From Asaia bogorensis (GTDB lineage Bacteria > Pseudomonadota > Alphaproteobacteria > CACIAM-22H2), in NCBI GenBank assembly GCA_945892765.1, contig CAMDDQ010000001.1, forward strand, positions 1 through 40,485: a stretch of 40,485 bases of DNA. The letters run 5' to 3'. The first letter of the stretch is position 1. The number at the start of each line of letters is the position of its first letter. Below, one piece after another: positions 25,343 through 33,223 of the stretch. The notes under the pieces were generated by a model. That model saw only the letters and a list, made by a program, of their open reading frames with translations. It made no database searches and was not told where the DNA came from. Position numbers and translations under genes: made by a program.

Positions 25343-26845
25343 ATGATCCGACTCGGCGGCAAGGGTGCAGGTTTAGCGCTTTTGGTGCTGGCCGCGCTCC
25401 TGGCCGTGCAGCCCGCGGCTTGGGCTCAACGAAAGCGGCCGATCCTAGCAGCGCTGCCCTTCATGCTGGAGGTTCTGGACCCGACGCGCGGCACCGCCGG
25501 CTGGCAATTGGTGACCCATGGCATCGCCGAAACGCTGTTCGTCATCGACGAGGCCGGCAAGATTACCCCAGGGCTTGCGGAATCGGCGCGGCCCGATGGC
25601 GCCTCCTGGATCGTCCGCCTGGCCGCGGGCCGCAAATTCTCGGACGGGTCTGCGGTTGAAGCCAATGCCGTCGGCGAGGCCTTGTCGCGCAGCGCACGCG
25701 CCAACCCGCTCGCGGTTTTCGCGACCGGGCCGTTGCAGATGGAGACCCTCGATCCACTGACTCTGCGTGTGACACCGACTCGACCGGTCAACCGGATCGA
25801 GACGGTGCTCGCGGCGTTTCCGGCGGTCATCTACAAAAACGACGCACGCGGCCGACCGATTTTTACCGGCCCCTATCTTGTCGGCGATTTCCGCGCCAAT
25901 CTGGTGTTGCGGCTCGATCCCAACCCCCACTACCCGTCGAGCCAGCCGCGGGCGCCGATCCTGATCCGGCGCATGCCAGATGCGAACGCCCGGGCGATGG
26001 CCCTGGAAAGCGGGGAGGTCGATCTGGCCGGCGGCCTGTCCAACGAGAGTTTGGCGCGGCTGTCGAAGCTCCCCGACATCGAAATCCGCTCGGCGGCCAC
26101 CGGCTATCAATACATGATCGTCGCCAACCTTTTGCGCCTGCCCCTGGCAATTCCCAATGTTCGCAAAGCGATCGATTTGGCGATCGATCGGGCCGCCCTG
26201 GTCAAGGCGCTTGGCCATGGTGAGCCCGCGACCGGCTTGTTTCCGACGAATTTCCACATCGGCGATGGCAAAGTCCGGCCCTTCGATGCCAGCCGCGCCA
26301 ACCGGCTACTCGATCAGGCCGGTTTGCGGCGCGACGAAGGCGGCTTCCGCCTCTACAACAACAAACGTGTCGCAATCGAACTTCTGGCCTATCCGCAGCG
26401 ACCAGATTTCCTGGTCATCGCCCCGCTGATCAAAGGTCAGTTGGCGGCGATCGGCTTCGACATCAAAATCCGGATCGCGGAGAATGTCTCGCAGCTGTTG
26501 CAGACCGGCGATTTCGAGCTGGCATTGTGGGCAATGCATCCGGCCCCGGCCGGTGACGCCGGCTATGTCTTCAGCCAACATCTGCGCGACGGCGGACCAC
26601 GCAATTACGGCCGCTACGAATCGCGGCGGCTCGAGACGATCCTGGAGGATTTGGCGAAGACGCCGGAGCCGGATGCGCGCGCGGCGCTCGTGGCCCGTGC
26701 ACAGGCCGTGATCCTCGAGGATGCCCCGATGATTTTCTTGATGACGCCGCAGATTCGCGTGGGTATCTCGAGGCGCGCGGCGGTGGACGGTGTCCTGACA
26801 TCGGATGCCTTTGTGTTGCGCGCGGACATCGGCGTGGGACCTTAG
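25343..26845 (+). CDS. Second family-5 extracellular solute-binding protein
   Basis: A 500-residue periplasmic binding protein with signal peptide GLALLVLAALLAVQPAAWAQ. SBP_bac_5 features: GWQLVTHGIAETLFVIDEAG, ITPGLAESARPDG, WIVRLAAGRKFSDGSAVEAN, and the hinge region VRKAIDLAIDRAALVKALGH. It is clearly different from and shorter than the receptor encoded at 21084. Receptors of this length are typical for nickel or dipeptide systems. The GGGGGG stretch before the ATG supplies a strong ribosome-binding site. It may share the permeases encoded upstream with the first receptor, giving one channel two ligands. A copper chaperone gene follows after 12 bases, which raises the possibility of a metal-complex ligand; this is inference. 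Confidence 0.88.
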   Translation: MIRLGGKGAGLALLVLAALLAVQPAAWAQRKRPILAALPFMLEVLDPTRGTAGWQLVTHGIAETLFVIDEAGKITPGLAESARPDGASWIVRLAAGRKFSDGSAVEANAVGEALSRSARANPLAVFATGPLQMETLDPLTLRVTPTRPVNRIETVLAAFPAVIYKNDARGRPIFTGPYLVGDFRANLVLRLDPNPHYPSSQPRAPILIRRMPDANARAMALESGEVDLAGGLSNESLARLSKLPDIEIRSAATGYQYMIVANLLRLPLAIPNVRKAIDLAIDRAALVKALGHGEPATGLFPTNFHIGDGKVRPFDASRANRLLDQAGLRRDEGGFRLYNNKRVAIELLAYPQRPDFLVIAPLIKGQLAAIGFDIKIRIAENVSQLLQTGDFELALWAMHPAPAGDAGYVFSQHLRDGGPRNYGRYESRRLETILEDLAKTPEPDARAALVARAQAVILEDAPMIFLMTPQIRVGISRRAAVDGVLTSDAFVLRADIGVGP

Positions 26846-26857
26846 AAGGATATCGAA

Positions 26858-27346
26858 GTGTTCGGTCATTGGTTAAAGCAGACAATCCACGGTGGCCTGG
26901 CCGCGTTGGCCATCCTCGCCTGGGCACCCGCGCTTTCGGCACAGACCGCCAACACGGGCCCGATTGTCGTTTCCGACCCATGGGCGCGGGCGTCGGCCGG
27001 AGCGACCGCTGTCGCCTACATTACGATCGCCAATGGCGGCCTGGCGGCCGATCGCCTGATCGGGGCCGCTTCGCCGGCCTCCCGTGCGGTGGAGATTCAC
27101 AATTCCACCGTCGAGGGCGGAGTCATGAGGATGAACCGCGTCGAAGCCATCGAAATCAAGCCGGGCGAAAAGGCCGTGCTCCAGCCCAGTGGCCTGCACC
27201 TGATGCTCACCGGCCTGGCCGCGCCCCTGAAGGAAGGCGACAGCCTCCCGCTGACGTTGACCTTCGAAAAGGCCGGGGAAATCGAATTGCGCGTTGCCAT
27301 CGGCAAGGCCGGCGCCATGGGACCGGCGCCCACGCCGGCCAAATAG
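26858..27346 (+). CDS. Periplasmic copper chaperone PCu(A)C
   Basis: A 162-residue exported protein of the PCu(A)C/DUF461 family, which delivers Cu(I) to cytochrome oxidase in the periplasm. A signal peptide, GGLAALAILAWAPALSAQ, is followed by the mature domain with VSDPWARASAGATAVAYITI. The copper ligands of the H(M)x10Mx21HxM motif are visible: His in AVEIHNSTVEGG, Met in VMRMNRVEAIEI, and His/Met in PSGLHLMLTGL. The start is GTG at 26858 with a good AAGGA site. It lies 12 bases after the second binding-protein gene, so it is the last gene of the importer operon. It ends six bases before the stop of a convergent methyltransferase gene. Confidence 0.92.
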   Translation: MFGHWLKQTIHGGLAALAILAWAPALSAQTANTGPIVVSDPWARASAGATAVAYITIANGGLAADRLIGAASPASRAVEIHNSTVEGGVMRMNRVEAIEIKPGEKAVLQPSGLHLMLTGLAAPLKEGDSLPLTLTFEKAGEIELRVAIGKAGAMGPAPTPAK

Positions 27347-27352
27347 CCGGGT

Positions 27353-28243
27353 TTAGGTCGGCGAGACGACCTTCCGCAGCCATAGGCTGGTCTCCGATGC
27401 GCCCGCCCGGATGGGCAGGGCGCCGACCGTCGAGGCCGCGATTTCCGCACCCAGAAACGCCACCATGTAGCGGCTGGCGGCCACCACCTCGTAAGCCGGC
27501 GATAGCACCAGCGTGGCCACCACGTTCTGTTCGTTGTAGCCGCGCCACTGCCAGTCGTCGGGATAGGCGTCGGGCAGAAAAATGTCGTGAAAATGCACGA
27601 GAACGCCGGCGGGAAGCATCGGCAGCACGATGTTGAGAAGGAAATCGACATCGGTGCCGGGCATCAACACATGACTCGAATCGATGAAGACGAAATCGCC
27701 GGCCGCAAGGGCGGCGAAAGGCTCGACCCCAAGCGTTTGCACTGGCGCTTGCAGGCGTTCGATCTTGAGCCCATCCAGGCGGGCGCGCGGGGCGGGATCG
27801 ATTGCGGTCAGCCGGGTCGAAAGACCCTGGTCGCGGATGGCCCGCGCCATGAAGCGGGTGGAATGACCGGAGCCGATTTCGACGATCCGGCGCGGCATGA
27901 ATTCGCGCACGAAGCTATAAGCGAGCGCGGCGTCGAGGCGCGGGAACCAGTCCTGATCGAAACGAGCCGGCCTGTCTCCAGAACTAGGCGATGCTTCAGC
28001 GATCGCCACCAGCGCGGCGGTGTGGCGGTCGACGCCGGCGAGCGCGTCGCGGAAGGAAGCTTCGCGAAGGCGCAACGCCGCCTCGATATTGGGGTAGCCA
28101 AGGGGCAACACGTCGCCCGCACCGCGCAGGGGTATGTAGAAGCCGCGCGCCGCAAACCCCAGCACTGTCGAAAGGCCGCCGACACACCGGCGTAGCCGCG
28201 TGCCCAGCGGAAGATGCTGCGTCCGCGGCCCTTTCGCGGCCAC
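27353..28243 (-). CDS. Class I SAM-dependent methyltransferase (Methyltransf_24-like)
   Basis: A 296-residue predicted methyltransferase from a GTG at 28243. The SAM motif is RRIVEIGSGHSTRFMARAI; it is followed by LTAIDPAPRARLDGL, the motif DFVFIDSSHVLMPGTDVDFL and the metal-site-like LPAGVLVHFHDIFLPDAYPD. The last block resembles O-methyltransferases of the Methyltransf_24 group. An N-terminal hydrophobic/basic region of about 50 residues (GGLSTVLGFAARGFYIPLRG) may associate with the membrane. It lies 10 bases after the metallo-hydrolase gene and is probably co-transcribed with it. The substrate is unknown. Confidence 0.8.
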   Translation of the reverse strand: MAAKGPRTQHLPLGTRLRRCVGGLSTVLGFAARGFYIPLRGAGDVLPLGYPNIEAALRLREASFRDALAGVDRHTAALVAIAEASPSSGDRPARFDQDWFPRLDAALAYSFVREFMPRRIVEIGSGHSTRFMARAIRDQGLSTRLTAIDPAPRARLDGLKIERLQAPVQTLGVEPFAALAAGDFVFIDSSHVLMPGTDVDFLLNIVLPMLPAGVLVHFHDIFLPDAYPDDWQWRGYNEQNVVATLVLSPAYEVVAASRYMVAFLGAEIAASTVGALPIRAGASETSLWLRKVVSPT

Positions 28244-28253
28244 CGATCGGCGC

Positions 28254-29066
28254 CTAAATCCGGAGGATCAGGCCCTCGCGCGCGACGAGCGTGCCCGGAC
28301 GGGTCAGCGAGGCCTGCGCCGAAATCCGATCCATGAATTTGTCGTCATGCGCGGGGTCGTGATGGAAGATGATCAGGGTTCCGACTCCGGCCAGGTCGGC
28401 CAAACGCGCGCCTTCCTGCCAAGTGGAGTGTCCCCATCCCACATGTTTGGGAAATTCCTCGTCGGTGTAGGTGCAGTCATAAACGAAGAGATCTGCGCCC
28501 TTAATCAAGTTCAGGACATTTTCATCGGTCTTTCCGACGGAATGTTCGGTGTCGGTCACGTAACAAATCGCCCGCCCCTCATAGTCCACGCGATACCCAG
28601 TCGCGCGGTTAGGGTGATTGAGCGGAGCGGTACGTACCGTTACGCCCGGGCGGGGCTCAAGTGTTATGCCCCCAACGAAATCGTTGAATTCTATGGTGGC
28701 GCGCATGATGTCGAGCGAGACCGGGAAAAGCGGCGCGGCCATGCTGGCCGCCAACACGTCCTTCAACCGATGTTCGGGCAACAGATGCCCGGCATACATG
28801 CGAAATCGGTTTTGTGGGTCGTAGACCAAGCTGAAGAACGGCAGGCCGCAGACATGGTCGAAATGGGTGTGGGTGAAAAACACATCGGCATCCACCGGGC
28901 CGCGATTTAGCAGAGACTTGCCCAACGGCCGCAAGCCGGTGCCGCCGTCGAAAATGAGCAATTGCGAATCGCAACGGATTTCAAGGCAGGACGTGTTACC
29001 GCCATACCTTACCGTGTCGATCCCGGGGCAGGCGATGCTTCCGCGCACGCCCCAGAAACGCAACAT
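28254..29066 (-). CDS. Metallo-beta-lactamase-fold hydrolase
   Basis: A 270-residue hydrolase. The N-terminus MLRFWGVRGSIACPGIDTVR is typical of the predicted cyclic-nucleotide phosphodiesterase/RNase-Z-like branch. The zinc ligands are present: FFTHTHFDHVCGLPFF (HxHxDH), a His in TAPLNHPNRATGY, an Asp in CYVTDTEH and a closing His in LIIFHHDPAHDD. I chose the ATG at 29066 with an AGG site; a GTG at 29102 would add twelve residues. It lies 133 bases after a response-regulator gene on the same strand. Related proteins occur with two-component regulators, so a role in signalling is possible but not shown. Confidence 0.85.
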   Translation of the reverse strand: MLRFWGVRGSIACPGIDTVRYGGNTSCLEIRCDSQLLIFDGGTGLRPLGKSLLNRGPVDADVFFTHTHFDHVCGLPFFSLVYDPQNRFRMYAGHLLPEHRLKDVLAASMAAPLFPVSLDIMRATIEFNDFVGGITLEPRPGVTVRTAPLNHPNRATGYRVDYEGRAICYVTDTEHSVGKTDENVLNLIKGADLFVYDCTYTDEEFPKHVGWGHSTWQEGARLADLAGVGTLIIFHHDPAHDDKFMDRISAQASLTRPGTLVAREGLILRI

Positions 29067-29199
29067 AAAATCGCCTGGCGCCGCCAAGGATGTCGCCCCC
29101 ACCGCAGCAACTAGCCTCGTTTCAATGTATCCCGCAAGTGACGACGATCACAGCGATTTTCGTTTCTCCGCCGGTGGCGCGCGAAAATGAACAAACACA

Positions 29200-29883
29200 C
29201 TAAGGAACCAATCGGTAACCACCGGCATCGGTTACCAGGATATCGGCCTTCGCCGGATCCCGTTCTATCTTTTGCCGCAGCCGGTAAACATGGGTCTCGA
29301 GGGTATGTGTGTTGACCCCGGCGTTGTAGCCCCAGACCTCGTTCAGTAGGACATCGCGGCCGACAACCCGGCCCTCGGCGCGAAACAGGTAGCGCAGGAT
29401 CGCCGCTTCCTTTTCGGTCAGCCGGACCTTGCGGCCGTTGGTCTTGTGCAAGAGGAGCTTGGCCGCCGGGCGGAAACTATAAGGACCGATCATGAAGACC
29501 GCGTCTTCGCTGTGTTCATGTTGGCGCAGTTGCGAACGCAGCCGGGCGAGCAATACACCCAAGCGGAAGGGTTTGGCGATGTAGTCATTCGCGCCGGACT
29601 CAAGTCCGAGGATGGTGTCGGCATCGCTGCTGGCAGCGGTGAGCATGATAATCGGCGCCTTGACACCGGCGCGGCGCATCGAGCGGCAAACCTCCCGGCC
29701 ATCGATGTCGGGAAGCCCGATGTCGAGGAGGATGGCGTCGAAATGATCCTGCTTTGCCAGTTCCAGACCCTTGGCGCCGCAATCGGCCTGGACGGTCGCG
29801 AATTCCTCGTGAAGGTGGAGTTGCTCAGCGAGCGATTCGCGTAGCATCGAATCGTCGTCCACCAGCAATATCTTTCGGCTCAT
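29200..29883 (-). CDS. OmpR-family response regulator
   Basis: A 227-residue two-domain regulator. The receiver (about 1-120) has the acidic triad VDDDS, phospho-acceptor Asp54 in ILLDIGLPDIDG, the Thr in IIMLTAASSD, and the KPF lysine in NDYIAKPFRLGVLLARL. The winged-helix domain includes VRLTEKEAAILRYLFRAEGR and recognition region GVNTHTLETHVYRLRQKIER. The longer frame upstream lacks homology, so the ATG at 29883 is used. No histidine kinase is adjacent, so it is an orphan here. The divergent 162-base gap to the TPR gene must carry both promoters. The targets are unknown. Confidence 0.9.
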   Translation of the reverse strand: MSRKILLVDDDSMLRESLAEQLHLHEEFATVQADCGAKGLELAKQDHFDAILLDIGLPDIDGREVCRSMRRAGVKAPIIMLTAASSDADTILGLESGANDYIAKPFRLGVLLARLRSQLRQHEHSEDAVFMIGPYSFRPAAKLLLHKTNGRKVRLTEKEAAILRYLFRAEGRVVGRDVLLNEVWGYNAGVNTHTLETHVYRLRQKIERDPAKADILVTDAGGYRLVP

Positions 29884-30045
29884 GTGCCCCGCCGGATTTG
29901 GAATCGGCATCCCATATATCGGGCCGGATAGTACGACCGGCGCGGGCGAGTAACAATGTCCCTGGCAGGGGCACCAAGCCGACGCAACCGAAACTCCCGT
30001 CGCGGCCATGGCGATTGTTTGGCGTATTTGGTACAGGCTAGACCC

Positions 30046-30816
30046 ATGCCCTCCTGGCGCCTCCTGCTGATCGCCCTGGTTGCGGCGCCTGCCTTGGCCG
30101 GGGTCGCTCCTCTGGCCCGAGCGGCCGAGGACGCGGACTATCGGGTTTGCATGGAACTGGCGCGGCGCGATGGGCGGGCCGGGCTCGAGGCGGCTTTGTC
30201 CATGGGCGGCAGCGTCCCCGCCCTCCATTGCCGCGCCGTCGCCTTGCTAGAAATGGGTCGCGCGGAGGAAGCCGCGTCCCTGCTCGAGCGCCTTGCTCAC
30301 ACGCGGCCGCTCCCGCCTACCCTTCAGGCCGAACTTCTCGCCCAAGCCGGTCTTGCATGGTTGAGCGCGGGCGCGGGCGCGGGCGCGTCGGCGCGTGCCG
30401 CGCTGTCCGCGGCCATCGGGATAACCCCGAACGACCCGGAGTTGTTCATCGACCGCGGTCAGGCGTTCATCGAGATGGGTGACGATTGGGCAGCCGTCGA
30501 CGATTTCGACCGTGCGCTCGAACTCGATCCACGCCGGCTTGATGCGCTCCTGTTGCGCGCGGGCGCTTATTATCGACTCGACGCCCTCGACCTGGCGATG
30601 GAGGACGCCAATCGCGCCGTGGCGCTCGCGCCCCTAAACACAGACGCCCGCATCGAACGCAGCGCCATTCGGGAAAAAAAAGCCGATCGGGCCGGGGCGC
30701 GGGAGGATTTGCTGACGGTGCTCAGACTGGCGCCGGACTCGCCCGCCGCAATCATCGCGCGGTCGGCACTGGAAAGGCTGGATGTCCGGCAGCCCTCACC
30801 GGTCCCGCTGCGATGA
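30046..30816 (+). CDS. Exported TPR-repeat protein
   Basis: A 256-residue protein with a signal peptide ([21 protein letters not shown]) followed by tetratricopeptide repeats over about residues 60-245, for example LLEMGRAEEAASLLERLA, ELFIDRGQAFIEMGDDWAAV, ALELDPRRLDALLLRAGAYY and ANRAVALAPLNTDARIERSA. TPRs mediate protein contacts; the partner is unknown. A short GC-rich repeat encodes a Gly-Ala run (SAGAGAGASARAAL) between repeats. The ATG at 30046 is chosen over the one at 29956 because the signal peptide begins there. The gene is followed directly by a strong hairpin terminator. Confidence 0.83.
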   Translation: MPSWRLLLIALVAAPALAGVAPLARAAEDADYRVCMELARRDGRAGLEAALSMGGSVPALHCRAVALLEMGRAEEAASLLERLAHTRPLPPTLQAELLAQAGLAWLSAGAGAGASARAALSAAIGITPNDPELFIDRGQAFIEMGDDWAAVDDFDRALELDPRRLDALLLRAGAYYRLDALDLAMEDANRAVALAPLNTDARIERSAIREKKADRAGAREDLLTVLRLAPDSPAAIIARSALERLDVRQPSPVPLR

Positions 30817-30850
30817 AAAAGCATGGGCGCCCGAGGGCGCCCATGCTTTC
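30816..30850. terminator. Bidirectional intrinsic terminator
   Basis: GCATGGGCGCCC (30821-30832) and its exact complement (30835-30846) form a GC-rich stem, flanked by AAAAA on the left and TTT on the right, so the paired region can reach about 15 bp. It directly follows the TPR gene stop. Read leftward, the hairpin is followed by five U, so it also ends transcripts coming from the carbonic-anhydrase-like remnant. Confidence 0.85.
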
Positions 30851-30886
30851 GACAACCGAGCTGACCTCCGTCGCGAGCGGGAGAGA

Positions 30887-31272
30887 TCACGCGAAGGAGG
30901 CGGCCTCTGTGGACGAGTGCCTGGTCGCCAGCGAGGCCGGACCACCGGCGATGACGAACTGGCTGTATTGGCCCTGGAGGCCGCGTTCGTTCATGTAGTC
31001 GTGGTGAAGCTGCACGAACCGCGGATCGATGCAGGTCAACAACAGTGCCTCGTAATTCCCGGTCGCCGCGAACCCGGTGAAGGGCATCATGCCCATGACG
31101 CCGGCAATGCCGGCGGCCGCGCCCAGCGCAAACAGCCGGCGGCGCGAGACGGCTTCATTCGCCGCCGCGCTGACGATTTGGGTGCAGCCGCAATTTTCGT
31201 GATGGACGTGGTGTTGGGCGTGGTCTTGGTTTCACGGCAATTCTTCACGCTGGGAACGCGGCCGTCAGTCAT
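30887..31272 (-). pseudogene. Tat-exported beta-carbonic-anhydrase-like protein, frameshifted and truncated
   Basis: Two frames must be joined. The first (ATG 31272) gives MTDGRVPSVKNC and then runs into unrelated sequence. A shift of one base near 31225-31237 moves into a frame reading DHAQHHVHHENCGC, then a twin-arginine signal SRRRLFALGAAAGIAGVMG, then NYEALLLTCIDPRFVQLHHD. CIDPR fits the CxDxR zinc motif of beta-carbonic anhydrases. The second frame has no start codon of its own (TGA at 31232-31234). After SQFVIAGG the sequence departs (PASLATRHSS) and stops, so the rest of the domain, including the HxxC zinc ligands, is missing. The His/Cys-rich leader is unusual. It is most likely a decayed gene, 32 bases behind the AraC-type gene. 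Confidence 0.6.
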
Positions 31273-31304
31273 ACGGAAGGTGGAGGCGGCGGCCGTGGCT
31301 ACGC

Positions 31305-32186
31305 CTATTTCAGGGGCAGGTAAATGTCGGTGATCGCCTCATGTTCGGCGACGTCGGGGCAAAAAGTCACGCGCCGGCAATATGGCGGGAAGTCGCGCGG
31401 CTCCTCCCCGCTTTGCGGCAGCCAGGTCGCATAGAGATACCTCATCGCATCGCCAAGGCAGTCATCGGAGCCGACCAAACGAAGCGCCGCACAACGTCCG
31501 CCCGGGATCGTCTTGACGACGCAGCCATCGTCATCGGGTCCAATCTCCCGGTCGGTCGCGGCGCCGAGGTCGAAGCGGTATTCGTCCGGCGGCGTCGTGG
31601 CGGGGTCGTCATAGTGCAGGTTGAAGGTGGCGCTGAGCTTCGGCGACAGGCCGGTCTTCTTTCGCCAGGCGATAAACCGCGGAACCGTGTCGTTGAGCAA
31701 GGCGGGAGGACCACGATGCTCCATCGCGGCGATGCAAATCGGCTTGGTACCGACAATCGCGACCTGATCGAGATTGAACTCCTTTTTCATGTGCGCCGTC
31801 CTCGTCTCTGCAATGGTGCGATAGGTTTCGTGCCAGGACGGCCATTGCGGCCCGCTGCGAAATTCGCTCGGCGTCTGCCCAAAGCGCAGCTTGAAGGCGC
31901 GGCAAAACGCCTCCGGACCTTCATAGCCGCTGTCGAGCGCGATTTGGATCAGTGGGTCGTCGCGGAAAGCCAGCCGATAGGAAGCGCGCTTCAGGCGCAA
32001 AAGCTGGATATACCGATGGACGCCGATTTCGAACAGCGCCGCGAATTGGCGGTGGAAATGGAATTTGGAAAAGGCGGCGACGCCGCTTAGCACATCCACG
32101 CTCAGTTCGCCGTCGAGATGGGACTCGATATGGCGAAGCACCCGTTGCAGCCTCGCACGATAATGTTTGACGATCGGTGCCGACAC
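31305..32186 (-). CDS. AraC-family regulator with GyrI-like effector domain
   Basis: A 293-residue transcription regulator. The N-terminal AraC/XylS DNA-binding domain (about 1-110) has two helix-turn-helix units: VDVLSGVAAFSKFHFHRQFA and IQIALDSGYEGPEAFCRAFK, followed by FGQTPSEFRSGP. The C-terminal half (from about 135) is a GyrI-like small-molecule-binding domain with VAIVGTKPICIAAMEHRGPP and TDIYLPLK at the end. This order, DNA-binding first, is that of SoxS/Rob-like multidrug or stress sensors. The start is GTG 32186, which has an excellent GGGGGG site; the longer frame upstream is not used. Ligand and targets are unknown. Confidence 0.9.
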   Translation of the reverse strand: MSAPIVKHYRARLQRVLRHIESHLDGELSVDVLSGVAAFSKFHFHRQFAALFEIGVHRYIQLLRLKRASYRLAFRDDPLIQIALDSGYEGPEAFCRAFKLRFGQTPSEFRSGPQWPSWHETYRTIAETRTAHMKKEFNLDQVAIVGTKPICIAAMEHRGPPALLNDTVPRFIAWRKKTGLSPKLSATFNLHYDDPATTPPDEYRFDLGAATDREIGPDDDGCVVKTIPGGRCAALRLVGSDDCLGDAMRYLYATWLPQSGEEPRDFPPYCRRVTFCPDVAEHEAITDIYLPLK

Positions 32187-32291
32187 ATTTCCCCCCGTCC
32201 TGGCGTAAGGAGGTTTACGGACTTTCGGCGGGCGCGGCCTGACCGATATTGCTGAATTGAACGGCGGGAAGGGGGAGCCGGCGCTCACCTT

Positions 32292-33185
32292 TTAGCGCTT
32301 GGTTTCGCCTTCGACCGGGGTGCTCGGGTTGTTGCCATAACCCATCCAGGACGAATAATAGACTTTCACATTCGTGAAACCGAGATCGCGCAGCACGATG
32401 GCGGTTTCGGAGGCGCGCACGCTGCTCTGGCAATAAACGATGGTCTCCTTGTTGCGGTCGAGCTTGGCATAAAGCAATTCGAGCGCGGCCCGCGGCTTGA
32501 GCGCACCGTCGGCGCGGTCGCCGACCAGATTCATTTCATAGGGGATGTTGATCGCCCCAGGGACATGGCCACCACGGCTGGCGCGGATTTCCTTGCCCGA
32601 ATATTCCTCGATCGTGCGCGCATCGAGGATTTGCACGCCGGGTTTGCCGATATTGTCCACGATGTCCTTGGTCATGATGACGATTCCGGGCGTCAACGCG
32701 GATTTCAGCACCACGGGCGGCAATTTCGTGGGTTCGGTCGCGACCGGCTTGCCGGCGGCGGTCCAATCCTGCCAGCCGCCGTGGTAGACGCGGACATTCT
32801 TCGCGCCGAGCACCTCGAGGTTGACCTTTGCAAAATAACCGCCGGTCCCGGCGCGCGGGCCATAGAGCACGATTTCCTTGCTGGGATCGATGCCGGCATC
32901 ACCCAGAATCTTCACCAGCCGATCGAGCGCGATGTTTTCGTTGTCCGAGCCGCGCAGGGCGAGTACCTGGCCGACGCTGACGGCGCCAGGGATGTGGCCG
33001 GCGCGGTATTCGGGCTCGCCGCGTGTGTCCCAGACGATGGCGCCGCGCTTGATCGCGGCTTCGACAAAGGCGGTATCGACGATGCCGCCATCGGCGCCGA
33101 AATTCTCCGCCCCCGCGGCGAGGACCAGGCCGGTGGCGGCGAGCCCCGCCGACAAGATCGCGGCGAACATGCGTGAGGTTTTCAT
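32292..33185 (-). CDS. Exported rhodanese-type sulfurtransferase
   Basis: A 297-residue periplasmic sulfurtransferase with signal peptide MFAAILSAGLAATGLVLAAG. It has two rhodanese domains. In the first, the active loop reads IVLYGPRAGTGGYFA and lacks cysteine, as usual for the inactive domain. In the second, the catalytic Cys is present in ETIVYCQSSVRASETAIVL, with LDARTIEEYSGKE and GGHVPGAINIPYEMN ahead of it. The reaction would be transfer of sulfane sulfur from thiosulfate or a similar donor to a thiol or cyanide acceptor. It stands alone, 105 bases upstream of the AraC-type gene on the same strand. The donor is unknown. Confidence 0.92.
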   Translation of the reverse strand: MKTSRMFAAILSAGLAATGLVLAAGAENFGADGGIVDTAFVEAAIKRGAIVWDTRGEPEYRAGHIPGAVSVGQVLALRGSDNENIALDRLVKILGDAGIDPSKEIVLYGPRAGTGGYFAKVNLEVLGAKNVRVYHGGWQDWTAAGKPVATEPTKLPPVVLKSALTPGIVIMTKDIVDNIGKPGVQILDARTIEEYSGKEIRASRGGHVPGAINIPYEMNLVGDRADGALKPRAALELLYAKLDRNKETIVYCQSSVRASETAIVLRDLGFTNVKVYYSSWMGYGNNPSTPVEGETKR

Positions 33186-33223
33186 GGACGCCTTCCTTTC
33201 GCTGTTGCGGCGCGAATTTTAGA

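Noticed and set aside
30366-30395. GGCGCG tandem run in the TPR gene as a possible phase-variation tract
   Set aside because: The run is short, imperfect and made of 6-base units, so length changes would keep the frame; it simply encodes a Gly-Ala linker.
32292-33185. Missing catalytic cysteine in the first rhodanese domain
   Set aside because: In two-domain sulfurtransferases the N-terminal domain is normally inactive; the second domain has its cysteine.
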